64,000 nt of DNA, taken from assembly GCA_963749515.1 (NCBI GenBank), contig CAVVMR010000014.1, positions 62,001-126,000 on the forward strand, given 5' to 3'. Positions 47,944-58,231 of this stretch are shown here, one piece after another; position 1 is the first letter of the stretch, and each line of letters starts with the position of its first letter. This stretch comes from Gaiellasilicea sp963749515. GTDB lineage: Bacteria > Actinomycetota > Thermoleophilia > Gaiellales > Gaiellaceae. A model generated the notes under the pieces. That model did not search any database and was not told the origin of the DNA. It saw only the letters and a list, made by a program, of their open reading frames with translations. Both the position numbers and the translations under genes were made by a program.

Positions 47944-49131
47944 TCAGCGAAATGCGTTTTCGCCGGTCAGCGCCTGGCCGACGACGAGCGTGTGCACCTC
48001 GTGCGTGCCCTCGTAGGTGAGGACCGACTCGAGGTTGTTCACGTGGCGGATGACCGGGTACTCGAGCGTGACGCCGTTCGCGCCGAGGATCGTGCGGGCC
48101 GAGCGGGCGACCTCGATCGCCCCGCGGACGTTGCCCATCTTCCCGAGGCTGACGTGCTCCTGGCGCAGCGTGCCGGCGTCCTTCATCCGGCCGACGTGGA
48201 GCGCGACGAGGAGCCCGCGGTTCAGCTCGAGCGCCATCTCGGCCAGCTTCTGCTGCGTCAGCTGGTAGCCGGCGATGGGCTTGTCGAACACGATCCGCTC
48301 CTTGGCGTAGTCGAGCGCGCTCTCGAAGCACGCGCGCCCCGCACCCACGGCACCCCAGACGATGCCGTACCGCGCCTCGTTCAGGCACGAGAGCGGGCCG
48401 CGGAGCGTGCTGACCTCCGGGAACATGCTCTCGTCCGGTACGCGGACATCCTGGAGCACGAGCTCGGACGTGACCGACGCGCGCAGGGAGAGCTTCTTGT
48501 GGATTTCCGGCGCGCTGAACCCGGGCGTCCCCTTCTCGACGAGGAAGCCGCGAATCGCTCCGTCGTCCGTCCTGGCCCAGACGGTGGCCACGTCGGCGAT
48601 CGTGCCGTTCGTGATCCACATCTTCGCGCCGTTCAGGATCCAGTCGGAGCCGTCGCGGCGAGCGGTGGTGCGCATCGAGGCGGGATCGGAGCCCGCATCG
48701 GGCTCGGTCAGGCCGAAGCAGCCGATCGCCTCACCGGAGTGCATCGCGGGCAGCCAGCGCTGCTTCTGCTCCTCGGAGCCCCACTTCCAGATCGAGAACA
48801 TCGCCAGCGACCCCTGGACGGAGACGGCGCTGCGCACGCCGGAGTCGCCGGCCTCCAGCTCGAGGCAGGTGAGCCCGTACGCCACGGCGCTGGCGCCCGG
48901 CAGCCCGTAGCCGTCGAGGTGCATCCCGAACAGGCCGAGCTTGCCGAGCTCAGCGATCAGCTCGCGCGGGAGGATCCCCTGCTCGAACCAGTCGCCGACG
49001 TCCGGCAGCACCTTCTCGCGCACGAACGAGCGAACGGTGTCGCGGATCGCGCGCTCCTCGTCGTCCAGCAGCTCGTCGATGGCGAGGAAATCGAGCGGGT
49101 CGAGTGAGGTCGGCTTCTCGGTGACGGCCAT
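47944..49131 (-). CDS. Acyl-CoA dehydrogenase, glutaryl-CoA dehydrogenase-like
   Basis: A 395-residue FAD enzyme. Motifs: LGLFGMHLDGYGLPGASAVA, RSAVSVQGSLAMFSIWKWGS (resembles the GCDH substrate pocket), CFGLTEPDAGSDPASMRT (FAD site), WITNGTIAD and catalytic Glu in LTYEGTHEVHTLVVG. GCDH converts glutaryl-CoA to crotonyl-CoA in lysine, tryptophan and benzoate breakdown; the family match is by eye. Probably leaderless: TAGCCT lies 7 nt before ATG 49131. Confidence 0.85.
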   Translation of the reverse strand: MAVTEKPTSLDPLDFLAIDELLDDEERAIRDTVRSFVREKVLPDVGDWFEQGILPRELIAELGKLGLFGMHLDGYGLPGASAVAYGLTCLELEAGDSGVRSAVSVQGSLAMFSIWKWGSEEQKQRWLPAMHSGEAIGCFGLTEPDAGSDPASMRTTARRDGSDWILNGAKMWITNGTIADVATVWARTDDGAIRGFLVEKGTPGFSAPEIHKKLSLRASVTSELVLQDVRVPDESMFPEVSTLRGPLSCLNEARYGIVWGAVGAGRACFESALDYAKERIVFDKPIAGYQLTQQKLAEMALELNRGLLVALHVGRMKDAGTLRQEHVSLGKMGNVRGAIEVARSARTILGANGVTLEYPVIRHVNNLESVLTYEGTHEVHTLVVGQALTGENAFR

Positions 49132-49182
49132 CGGCGGAAGGCTACCGTGCGCCCACAGGGCCCGTGGACAGCGTGGGTCTCG

Positions 49183-49199
49183 GCGTGAGAATCTCACGC
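49183..49199. promoter_or_regulatory. 17-bp perfect palindrome between divergent genes
   Basis: GCGTGAGA-A-TCTCACGC, 8-bp perfect arms, lies 2 bp before the ATG of the DUF6529 gene and 50 bp upstream of the divergent dehydrogenase. It is a good candidate for a repressor site at the transcription start. Confidence 0.5.
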
Positions 49200-49201
49200 G
49201 C

Positions 49202-49750
49202 ATGGCGAAACGCTCGCCACAGTGGCTGCTCGCGCCGCTGCTCGCCTTCGCGTTCTTCGCGCTGCTGGCCGGGCTGCTGGCGAAGGCCTACGTGCCCGAC
49301 GCCGGGGAGAGCAGGGGCGGGTACTTCGACCTCTTCTTCTCGGACCCGATCCACATGAAGGCGTGGCTGGCGTCCGTCGCCGCCGCACTCGCGGTCTTCC
49401 AGCTCTTCACGGCGGCCTGGATCTTCCGCAAGCTGCCGTGGGACAAGCCCGCCTGGGTGAACCCCGCGCACCGCTGGTCCGGGCGGCTCGCCTTCGTCGC
49501 CACCCTGCCCGTCGCCTACCACTGCATCTTCAAGCTCGGCTTTCAGAGCGGCGACAACCGCGTCCTCTGGCACTCGCTGCTCGGCAGCGGCTTCTACGGC
49601 GCCTTCGCCGCCAAGGTGACGATCGTCGAGCTGAAGCGCTTCCCGACCGCCGTGCTGCCGGTCGCAGGCGGGCTCCTCTTCGCCGTGCTGATCGGCGTCT
49701 GGTACACGAGCGCGGTCTGGTTCTTCCGCCTCGTCGGCGTCGGGCTCTAG
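49202..49750 (+). CDS. DUF6529-like membrane protein
   Basis: A 182-residue membrane protein with about five helices. Sequence order FFSDPIHMKAWLASVAAALA, VFQLFTAAWIFRKLPW, AHRWSGRLAFVATLPVAYHC, LWHSLLGSGFYGAFAAK and VGGLLFAVLIGVWYTSAVWF matches DUF6529 proteins. The His residues in helices 3 and 4 resemble cytochrome b561-type haem ligands, so a redox role is possible. The end overlaps the convergent amidase gene by 4 nt. Confidence 0.75.
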   Translation: MAKRSPQWLLAPLLAFAFFALLAGLLAKAYVPDAGESRGGYFDLFFSDPIHMKAWLASVAAALAVFQLFTAAWIFRKLPWDKPAWVNPAHRWSGRLAFVATLPVAYHCIFKLGFQSGDNRVLWHSLLGSGFYGAFAAKVTIVELKRFPTAVLPVAGGLLFAVLIGVWYTSAVWFFRLVGVGL

Positions 49751-51174
49751 CCCACAGTCAGAGTCAGCGGCACCGCGGCGTTCCTGCCCCTGTCGAACGC
49801 GCGCGCTTCGAGCGTGTGCGTGCCCGGAGTCTCCTGCGCCGTGTCCCAGCCGAGCGTGAACGGCCGCTGCAGGTCGGTGCCCCGCAGCTTGCCGTCGATC
49901 CAGAACTCGACGCGGCTTGCCGCCCCGGTCACGTCGACCCGCCAGACCACGAGCCCGGTCACCTGCTGGCCGTCGGAGAGGCTCTGGCCGGCGATCTCGA
50001 GGGCCGGCTCGGGCGCCGGTTTCGGCTTCGGCTTCGGCTTTGGCTCGGGGCGGCTCACGACGAGTGGGATCCGCAGGCGGGCATCGCGACCGTCGACAGA
50101 CGTCGCGACGACCTGGAGCACGTGCTTGCCGGGCCTCGCGCGCTTCGCGCTCCAGGCGAAGAGGAAGGGCGGGCGCGAGTCGACCTCTCGCTGGTGCCCG
50201 TCGACCTGAAAGACGATGCGCTTCGCCTTCGCGCCCCACGGCCGGACGCGCAGCTCGACCGTCCCGCGCACCTTCGTCCAGGGCCGTGCGCCCGCGCTCG
50301 TGAGCGCGAACGCCTTGTTGTCGACGACGATCGTCGTTCGGGCGATGTCGTACCGGCCCGGACCGGCGATCCCGTGCACCTGGAGCACGTGCCTGCCGTT
50401 GCCGAGGTTCGTCGTGTTCAGACCGCGGCCGCCGGCGAACGCGAACGGCGCGCGCCGGTCGACCCACACGACGCGTCCGTTGACCGAGAACTCGACGCTC
50501 GTGATGCCGCCGGTCGCCTTCGCCCGCCACGGGATGACGCCGCGCAGCGTCCCCGTCGGGACCAGCGGCGTCACGCTCAGCCTCTCGAAACCTGCGTATT
50601 GCCGCACGAGCTGGAGGTAGCGGCCCCAGTTCCAGCGCGGGCCCGGATCGGTGTGGTGCGACGAGCCGCCGCGGCCGCCACCGGGCGCCGGCACGTCCGC
50701 GTGGCCGATGACGTGCTTCCGGTCGATCGGCATCAGCGAGCGGCGGGCGATCCAGGCGGTGAGCCGGGCCGAGGCGTTGTACTGCGCGTCGGTGAAGCCC
50801 CCCGGGCCGTACGTGAAGCCCTCGTGCTCGATCCCGACGGAGTGAGAGTTCACCTTCCAGTTGCCGGCGTGCCAGGCGATGTCCGAGAGGTGGACGAGCT
50901 GCACGATCCGGCCGTTGCGCGAGACGATGTAGTGCGACGAGGCATGTGCGCGCGGGCTCTTCAGCCACCGAACCGAGCCCCAGAACGCACCCTCGGTGAC
51001 GTGCACGACGATCTTGTCGATCGACTCCGCGTGCCGGTGCGACTTCGTGAAGTTGCCCTCGCCCTTCAGCCACACGAGTGGCGGGCGCGCGCCGGTCGCC
51101 CCGCCGGCCGCGGGGGCGAGAACGGTCGAAGCCGCGACCGCCGCGGCGAGCAATGTCACCCTGCGAAGACCCAT
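49747..51174 (-). CDS. Secreted N-acetylmuramoyl-L-alanine amidase with Ig-like repeats
   Basis: A 475-residue protein: signal peptide (LLAAAVAASTVLAPAAGGAT), amidase_2 domain with zinc His in KIVVHVTEGAFWGS, substrate segment SSHYIVSRNGRIVQLVHLSD, IAWHAGNW, SVGIEHEGF and HVIGHADVP, then three Ig-like repeats (GKHVLQVVATSVDGRDARLR type) separated by a Pro-Lys spacer (EPKPKPKPKPAPEP). It would cut the lactyl-amide bond in peptidoglycan. TACGCT lies 13 nt before the ATG. Confidence 0.88.
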   Translation of the reverse strand: MGLRRVTLLAAAVAASTVLAPAAGGATGARPPLVWLKGEGNFTKSHRHAESIDKIVVHVTEGAFWGSVRWLKSPRAHASSHYIVSRNGRIVQLVHLSDIAWHAGNWKVNSHSVGIEHEGFTYGPGGFTDAQYNASARLTAWIARRSLMPIDRKHVIGHADVPAPGGGRGGSSHHTDPGPRWNWGRYLQLVRQYAGFERLSVTPLVPTGTLRGVIPWRAKATGGITSVEFSVNGRVVWVDRRAPFAFAGGRGLNTTNLGNGRHVLQVHGIAGPGRYDIARTTIVVDNKAFALTSAGARPWTKVRGTVELRVRPWGAKAKRIVFQVDGHQREVDSRPPFLFAWSAKRARPGKHVLQVVATSVDGRDARLRIPLVVSRPEPKPKPKPKPAPEPALEIAGQSLSDGQQVTGLVVWRVDVTGAASRVEFWIDGKLRGTDLQRPFTLGWDTAQETPGTHTLEARAFDRGRNAAVPLTLTVG

Positions 51175-51239
51175 GCCAAGCCGCCGCAGCGTATCGCTCG
51201 AAAGTGAGACTCGCGTAAAGGCCGAGTCCGCTCTACACT

Positions 51240-51255
51240 TTGACTGACTAGTCAA
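51240..51255 (+). promoter_or_regulatory. Operator-like palindrome upstream of acyl-CoA dehydrogenase
   Basis: TTGACTGACTAGTCAA has perfect 6-bp arms (TTGACT/AGTCAA). It directly follows a -10-like TACACT (51234-51239), so a repressor here would block transcription start. Matches the TetR-gene site 44807-44822 at 13 of 16. Confidence 0.65.
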
Positions 51256-51276
51256 TCGACGGGCGGAGGATCACGT

Positions 51277-52451
<1,175 letters not shown>

Positions 52452-52455
<4 letters not shown>

Positions 52456-53625
52456 TCCTCTGCCAGTCCGCGCTGGAAGGGCGGCAGGAAGCCGGGTGAG
52501 AAGCGCGTCTCGCCGAGCCAGGCGGCGACGCGCTCCGCCTCCGCCTCGACGGCGTCGACGGCGTCGGCGCCGACGTCCTCGAGCAACCGGTAGACGATCT
52601 CGCCGTCGCGACGCTGGCTCCAGCCGCCGACGACGCGGCCGTCCCACCAGACCGTCGGACCGGCGTTCCCGTTCGAGTCGAAGAGGGTGGAGGCATGCGG
52701 GCCGAGGTACCAGTCGCGCTCCTTCCAGCCCATCGTCGTCGGGTCGAGCGTCGGCAGGAGCACGGCCGACGGCTCGGGCACGGGCGTCGGCTCGAGATCG
52801 CCTGCGAGCACGTAGCCGGCTGCGCCGTCGAGGTCGACCTCGACGTGCGGCACGGCGGCGAGCGCCGCGCGGGTCTCACGCGCAGTCCAGCCCGTCCACC
52901 AGCGCAGGTCCGTCTCGGTGCCAGGACCGAAGGCGGCGAGCCAGCGACAGAGAAGCTCGGCCTGCGCGGCGGCGACGTCCAGCTGCTTCGATCGGCGCGC
53001 CGAGCCAGTCCTCGGTTGTGACCCAGCGGAATTGCGGGCTGATCCAAGAGCCGCGCGGCCGGCCGCGGATCAGCCGCCCCTCCATCGCCATCTGCGGCAG
53101 CACGCGTGCCCCGGCGCTCTGCTCCACCGCCCACTTCCCCGAGCCGAAGCGCAGCTTCTTCGCGAGCAGCGGCACGTCGGCGGTCACCTCGGTCGTCATC
53201 GCCTCGCCGCGGGCCGCGACCGCAGCGACGGCGGCGTTGCCCGCGCGCGTGATCCAGGCGCCCGGGCGGGCGGAGACGCCGCTGTTGCGAACGAAGCTCT
53301 CGAGCCGCTTGCGCTGCGTCGCCGCGACGGCGCGCGTCGCCGCCGCGAAGACGACGGGGAGCAGCTCGCGCGGTACCGTCCAGAGCGTCCGTCGCATCGC
53401 GAGGATACGGACGAGTTCCCGGTCGTCGTACAGCGCGCGCTCGACGTCGGCCGGCGAGACGTCGCTGCGCGCCTGGATCGAAAGGAAGACGGTGACTGCG
53501 TCGGTCGCGTGCAGGCACACGAGCGAGCGCGCCACCTCGAGCGGGTCGGACGCGTGCGCAGCTGGGTCGAGCCGGTGGCGGGTGAGGAGCCGTGCGCGCC
53601 GCTCCTCTACTGCGACTCGTTGCAT
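52452..53625 (-). pseudogene. HTH_42 winged-helix protein, frameshifted
   Basis: The N-terminal 210 residues (MQRVAVEERRARLLTRHRLD, VCLHATDAVTVFLSIQAR, RTLWTVPREL, FRWVTTEDWLGAPIE) are in one frame to about 52985. There the coding potential passes to the next frame (QLDVAAAQAELLCRWLAAFG, PGTETDLRWWTGW, VLLPTLDPTTMGWKERDWYL, VVGGWSQRRDGEIVYRLLED) to 52452. A one-base indel near GAAGCAGCTG explains it, either mutation or sequence error. Restored, it is a normal ~390-residue HTH_42 protein like the gene at 38397. Confidence 0.8.
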
Positions 53626-53643
53626 GGGACGTAGGATCGCACC

Positions 53644-54480
53644 GTGGCAATCGAGATCGACCTTTCAGGGCGCGTCGCTCTGGTTACCGGCGGGTCGCGC
53701 GGTCTCGGCCGCGCCGATGCGCTCGCGCTCGCACGCGCCGGCGCCGACGTGGTGATCGCGGACATCCAGGTCGAGTCGGACGAGTCGACCGAGACCGCGG
53801 AGTCCTACGGCGTCCTCGCTCAGGTCGCGAAGGCTCAGGGCATCGTCTACACCGAGGCCACCGCGAAGGAGATCCAGGAGATGGGCCGGCGCGCGGCGGC
53901 GATCAAGTGCGACGTCACGGACCGCGAGCAGGTGAAGGAGACAGTCGACCGCGTCGTCGAGGAGTTCGGCTCGGTCGACATCCTGATCAACAACGCGGGC
54001 ACGCTCGACCACGTCGGCCAGTTCACAGACCAGAACCCGGAGCTGTGGGAACGAGATCTGCGGGTCAACCTGACCGGCGGGTTCAACTGCGCGCAGGCCG
54101 TCTGGCCGCATATGAAGGAGCGCGAGTGGGGCCGGATCATCAACATGGCCTCGGTCGCGGGCACCCTCGGCGGCTTCGGACAGGCGAGCTACTCGACCAC
54201 CAAGGCGGGCATCCTCGGGCTGACGCGCACGCTGGCGATGGAGGGCGGCCGTCACGGGATCACGTGCAATGCGATCGTGCCCGGAATCATCGGCACGGAG
54301 GCGTTCCACTTCGCGAATCCGGCGATGAACGAGCGGATCGCCAACCGCACCGTCTTCAAGCGCCCGGGCGACCCGGAGGACATCGCGAACGCGATCTGCT
54401 TCCTCTGCTCGGACCTCGCGAACTACATCACCGGCGTGCAGCTGAACGTCAGCGGCGGCGTCGAGTTGTTCGTGTTCTAG
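53644..54480 (+). CDS. Short-chain dehydrogenase/reductase
   Basis: A 278-residue SDR. NAD(P) motif TGGSRGLGRA, Asp-type dinucleotide pocket VVIADIQVES, NNAGT, catalytic Ser in NMASVAG and YxxxK in SYSTTKAGILGL. The insert after the second strand is like that of several actinobacterial SDRs. It probably oxidises a hydroxyacyl or alcohol intermediate. GTG 53644 lies 6 nt after TAGGAT, so it is likely leaderless. Confidence 0.88.
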   Translation: MAIEIDLSGRVALVTGGSRGLGRADALALARAGADVVIADIQVESDESTETAESYGVLAQVAKAQGIVYTEATAKEIQEMGRRAAAIKCDVTDREQVKETVDRVVEEFGSVDILINNAGTLDHVGQFTDQNPELWERDLRVNLTGGFNCAQAVWPHMKEREWGRIINMASVAGTLGGFGQASYSTTKAGILGLTRTLAMEGGRHGITCNAIVPGIIGTEAFHFANPAMNERIANRTVFKRPGDPEDIANAICFLCSDLANYITGVQLNVSGGVELFVF

Positions 54481-54531
54481 ACGTGTTCTCGACCGTTGTG
54501 TTGAAAGCCACGATTTGGGTATGCTCCCGGC

Positions 54532-54708
54532 ATGATCAAGCGCGCGGTGGTGCTTGGGGTCGTCGGCATTTTCCTTGCCGTGCCCTCGGCGATCGCCAAG
54601 AGCTCGTCGAACGTGACGAAGGCTCCGGCCGCGGAGCCCATGGTGACGGAGTTCAAGTCGCACGATGGGCAGTGCCCGTTTGACGCCGGGCAGTCGGCCG
54701 ACCTCTAG
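54532..54708 (+). CDS. Small secreted peptide
   Basis: A 58-residue frame: MIKRAVVLGVVGIFLAVPSA followed by IAKSSSNVTKAPAAEPMV and a tail with a single Cys (HDGQCPFDAGQ). A good signal peptide with Ala-x-Ala-like cleavage suggests export. No family recognised. Lies between the SDR and the next dehydrogenase. Confidence 0.5.
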   Translation: MIKRAVVLGVVGIFLAVPSAIAKSSSNVTKAPAAEPMVTEFKSHDGQCPFDAGQSADL

Positions 54709-54735
54709 CAACGACGAGCTCCAGGTTGTGCCTCG

Positions 54736-55884
54736 GTGGCGCGGGTAGCAGCCGCCGGGATCTCGTTCGACCTGACGCCGGAGCAGCGCGAGCTCCGAGA
54801 CCTCGCCCACGACTTCGCCGAGCGTGAGCTGCGTCCGATCGCCCGCGAGTGGGACGAGCGGGAAGACTGCCCACCCGAGCTCCTCGGCAGAGCGGCGGCG
54901 CTCGGCCTCACCTCGCATGCGATTCCCGTCGAGTACGGCGGCGGCGGGGTCTCGGCCGTCACGTCCTCGCTGATCGCGGAGGAGCTCTCGTGGGGCTGCG
55001 CCGGACTCTCCGCCCCGATCGGCGCGACGCTGTTCCCGGTCCGGCCGCTGCTCCGCGCCGGGACAGCCGAGCAGAAGGAGCGCTGGCTGACCCGGCTCGC
55101 GTCGGAGGAGGGCTGCCTCGCAGCGATCGCCTTCACAGAGCCCGGCGCCGGCTCGGATGTCGCGGCCATCCAGTCCACGGCGCGTCTCGAGGGGGACGAG
55201 TACGTCCTCAACGGCGAGAAGTGCTACGTCACGAACGGCGGCATCGCCGAGCTGACGATCGTCTTCGCGAAGCTGGAGGGCGCGATCACGGCGTTCCTGG
55301 TCGAGGCGGGCGACGCAGGTGTGTCGGCGGGCCGCAAGGAGCCGAAGCTCGGCCTGCGGGCGTCGTACACCGGCTCGATCGTGTTCGACGAGGCCCGCAT
55401 CCCGGCCGGCCGCCTGCTCGGGGAGGAGGGCGAGGGCTTCGCGATCGCGATGGACTTCTTCATGCACTCGCGCCCGCAGGTGGCCGCGTCTGCGCTCGGG
55501 ATCGCGCGCGCCGCGTTCGAGTACGCGACCGACTACGCGAACGAGCGGCGCGCGTTCGGCAAGCCGCTGATAGCCAAACAGGGCGTGTCCTTCAAGCTCG
55601 CCGACATGGCGATGCAGGTCGAAGCCGCTCGACTGCTCGTCTGGCGCGCGGCGGCAGCTCTAGACGTCGGTGAGGATGCGGGCCTGCTCGGCTCCTACGC
55701 GAAGGCGTTCGCGGCCGATGCGGCGATGAGCATCACGACCGATGCCGTCCAGGTCCTCGGCGGCGCCGGGATCATGCGCGACCATCCGGTCGAGAAGTGG
55801 ATGCGCGACGCGAAGGTGCTCCAGATCGTCGAGGGCACGTCCGAGATCCAGCGGCACGTGATCGTCCAGTATCTGCGCCGTTAG
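54736..55884 (+). CDS. Acyl-CoA dehydrogenase
   Basis: A 382-residue acyl-CoA dehydrogenase: FDLTPEQRELRDLAHDFAER, AIAFTEPGAGSDVAAIQSTA, YVLNGEKCYVTNGGIAELTI, PKLGLRASYTGSIVFDEARI, DAVQVLGGAGIMRDHPVEKW and catalytic-type Glu in LQIVEGTSEIQRHVIVQYL. Closest in pattern to short/medium-chain enzymes. GTG start at 54736. Confidence 0.92.
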   Translation: MARVAAAGISFDLTPEQRELRDLAHDFAERELRPIAREWDEREDCPPELLGRAAALGLTSHAIPVEYGGGGVSAVTSSLIAEELSWGCAGLSAPIGATLFPVRPLLRAGTAEQKERWLTRLASEEGCLAAIAFTEPGAGSDVAAIQSTARLEGDEYVLNGEKCYVTNGGIAELTIVFAKLEGAITAFLVEAGDAGVSAGRKEPKLGLRASYTGSIVFDEARIPAGRLLGEEGEGFAIAMDFFMHSRPQVAASALGIARAAFEYATDYANERRAFGKPLIAKQGVSFKLADMAMQVEAARLLVWRAAAALDVGEDAGLLGSYAKAFAADAAMSITTDAVQVLGGAGIMRDHPVEKWMRDAKVLQIVEGTSEIQRHVIVQYLRR

Positions 55885-55912
55885 AGCCCGTGGTTTTACG
55901 TGCGCGAAACCT

Positions 55913-57814
55913 TTGGACGCCGAAGCGGCGGCTACACTGACCGACTTCGTGCGGGTCGAATCGACACTAGTTCGCGCCGGTTCGGCGCCTGGGGAGCGTT
56001 CAGCACGGCTGATCGCGCGTTGGATCCTGGTTTCGATTGCTCTCCTCGCTGTCCTGATCGCGCTCGTCGGCCTCGCTTTCGCCGGCTCGACCGCGCGTCT
56101 CGCCGACGGTGTTGCGATTGCCGGCGTCGACGTGGGTGGGCTGACGCCGAAGGAGGCGCGCGTGCTCCTGGAGCGGCGCTTCGACCAGGTGGCCCGTGTG
56201 CCCGTCGTCTTCACAGCGGGAGGCGAGACCTATCCGATCAAGGCGACGACGCTCGGCGTTGAGGCCGATTGGGCGTCCGCACTCCAATCCGCCGCTCGCG
56301 AAGGAGAGGGCTTCGGGCCTGTGCGCGGCTTCCGGCGGCTGCAGGCGCGCTTCTTCGGCGCCGAGGTCATGCCGCCCGTGCAGGCGTACGCGGCCGCACT
56401 GGACTACAAGCTCGCGGGCCTTGCCCGCGAGATCGACCAGAGCCACGTCGAGGCGAAGCTCGTGCGGCGCGGGCTCTCGATCGAGCTCATCCCCGGCCGG
56501 GCCGGATTGCAGCTCGACCAGAAGGCGGCCGAACGCAGAATCGTGCGGGCGCTCGCACGGCTCGAACGAGGCGGCACGGTGGCGCTTCCCGTCCTGGTCG
56601 ACCCCGTCGAGGTCGGCGCCGCCGACCTTGCGCCGGCGGCTCGCCAGGCGAAGCTCGCGCTGTCGGCGCCCGTCCGGCTCGAGTACGAGGGCACGCGCTG
56701 GCGGATCCCGCGCTGGCGGATCGCCGAGCTCCTCTCGCTGCCCGCCGACGGCAAGACCCAGCTGGCCATCGCGGGTCCCGGAGCCGAAGCGTGGTTCACG
56801 AAGCTGCGCGAGTCCGTCGAGCATCCGCCCGTCGACGCGAACTTCGAGGTGCGCGCCGGCGGCGAGGTCGAGATCGTCCCGGACAAGCCCGGGCTCGGCA
56901 TCGACGTGCCCGAGACCGCTGAGGCGATCCTCGCGGCCGCGACCTCGCCTACCGCGCGGACCGCGACGCTCGCCGCGCGCACTACGGTCGCCGAGCGCAC
57001 GGCAGCCGAGGCGCAGACGATGGGGATCACCGGCGTCGTCGGCAGCTACTACACGACCTACGGTGGCATCCCGAGCCGCCTGCACAACGTCGCCCTGGTG
57101 GCGAAGCTGATCGACGGCGCGCTGATCGGCCCGGGCAAGACGTTCTCGTTCAACGGCACGACCGGCGAGCGCACGGCCGAGAAGGGCTTCCAGGAGGCGC
57201 CCGTGATCATCAACGGTGAGCTCCAGACCGGGCTCGGCGGCGGCATCTGCCAGGTTTCGACGACCGTCTTCAACGCGGCCTACGAGGCGGGCCTCGAGAT
57301 CGACGAGCGCACGAACCACGCGCTCTACATCTCCCACTACCCGCTGGGGCGCGACGCGACGGTCAACTATCCGGACCTCGACCTCAAGTTCACGAACGAC
57401 ACAGACAACTGGCTGCTCCTGCGCACGTTCGTCGGCTCCGGCTCGCTGACAGTGAACCTCTACGGCACGCCTCAGGACCGCCGGGTCGAGTCGAGCGAGC
57501 AGCCCCTACGGGTCATCGGCGCGCCGAAGGTGAAGCGTGTTCCCGAGCCGACGTGGCTGAAGGGCAAGAGCGAGGTGCTCGAATACGGCCAGCCCGCGCG
57601 CGCGACGAGCGTCAGCCGGAAGGTCTACTCCGCGGAAGGCGCGCTGTTGCACGAGGACAGCTGGTACTCGCAGTACCGGTCCGAGCCGAGGGTCATCCGG
57701 GTGGGGACGAAGCCGAAGCCGAAACCGAAGAAGAAGCCGGCCAAGGTCGATCCGGTCGTCCCCGGCGAAGAGGTGCCGCCCGCACCGCCGGCGTCTACGC
57801 CTCTTCAGCCCTAG
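55913..57814 (+). CDS. VanW-family wall protein with peptidoglycan-binding repeats
   Basis: A 633-residue membrane-anchored protein of the YoaR type. TM anchor (WILVSIALLAVLIALVGLAF), two putative peptidoglycan-binding domains (VDVGGLTPKEARVLLERRFD; VDANFEVRAGGEVEIVPDKP), the VanW domain (GPGKTFSFNGTTGERTAEKG, GGGICQVSTTVFNAAYEAGL, HYPLGRDATVNYPDLDLKFT), a G5-like region and a Lys-Pro tail. VanW proteins occur in glycopeptide-resistance clusters, but most are of unknown function. TTG 55913, or GTG 55949, which lies 10 nt after TACACT. Confidence 0.85.
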   Translation: MDAEAAATLTDFVRVESTLVRAGSAPGERSARLIARWILVSIALLAVLIALVGLAFAGSTARLADGVAIAGVDVGGLTPKEARVLLERRFDQVARVPVVFTAGGETYPIKATTLGVEADWASALQSAAREGEGFGPVRGFRRLQARFFGAEVMPPVQAYAAALDYKLAGLAREIDQSHVEAKLVRRGLSIELIPGRAGLQLDQKAAERRIVRALARLERGGTVALPVLVDPVEVGAADLAPAARQAKLALSAPVRLEYEGTRWRIPRWRIAELLSLPADGKTQLAIAGPGAEAWFTKLRESVEHPPVDANFEVRAGGEVEIVPDKPGLGIDVPETAEAILAAATSPTARTATLAARTTVAERTAAEAQTMGITGVVGSYYTTYGGIPSRLHNVALVAKLIDGALIGPGKTFSFNGTTGERTAEKGFQEAPVIINGELQTGLGGGICQVSTTVFNAAYEAGLEIDERTNHALYISHYPLGRDATVNYPDLDLKFTNDTDNWLLLRTFVGSGSLTVNLYGTPQDRRVESSEQPLRVIGAPKVKRVPEPTWLKGKSEVLEYGQPARATSVSRKVYSAEGALLHEDSWYSQYRSEPRVIRVGTKPKPKPKKKPAKVDPVVPGEEVPPAPPASTPLQP

Positions 57815-58208
57815 CGATCGCCTCGACGAACCAGCCGGGCACGCGAGTCGGCACGCGGGTGACTGCGTCGACGGTGGCGTGCGAGGTGTGCCCGTCGGCG
57901 ACCAGGACGCCTTCGCGCTCGATCGCGTACTCGTAGCGGAAGCGCGCTCCACGGAGGTCGACGCAGCGGGCCCAGACCGTCAGACGCTCGTCGAAGTGAG
58001 CGGCGCGGTGGTATCGGACCTGCACCTCGGTCGTCAGCGCTTCGATCCCGTGCTCCCGGATGCCCTGATAGCCGCCGGCGTACTCGCTGAGATACGCGAC
58101 GCGGGCGACCTCGAGCCAGACCACGAACGACGCATGGTGCGCGATCCCCTGCGCATCCGTCTCGGCGAAGCGGACGAGGACGTCGGTCGAGAAGTTGTAG
58201 CCGTCCAC
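57795..58208 (-). CDS. Acyl-CoA thioesterase, hot-dog fold (4HBT type)
   Basis: A 137-residue hot-dog protein: VLVRFAETDAQGIAHHASFV has the 4HBT catalytic Asp and His; VWLEVARVAYL and VQVRYHRAAHFDERLTVWAR follow. It would hydrolyse acyl-CoA thioesters in the cytoplasm. GTG 58208 lies 7 nt after TAGGGT. Its 3' end overlaps the VanW gene. Confidence 0.82.
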   Translation of the reverse strand: MDGYNFSTDVLVRFAETDAQGIAHHASFVVWLEVARVAYLSEYAGGYQGIREHGIEALTTEVQVRYHRAAHFDERLTVWARCVDLRGARFRYEYAIEREGVLVADGHTSHATVDAVTRVPTRVPGWFVEAIARAEEA

Positions 58209-58231
58209 CGGCTCAACCCTACGATGACGCG

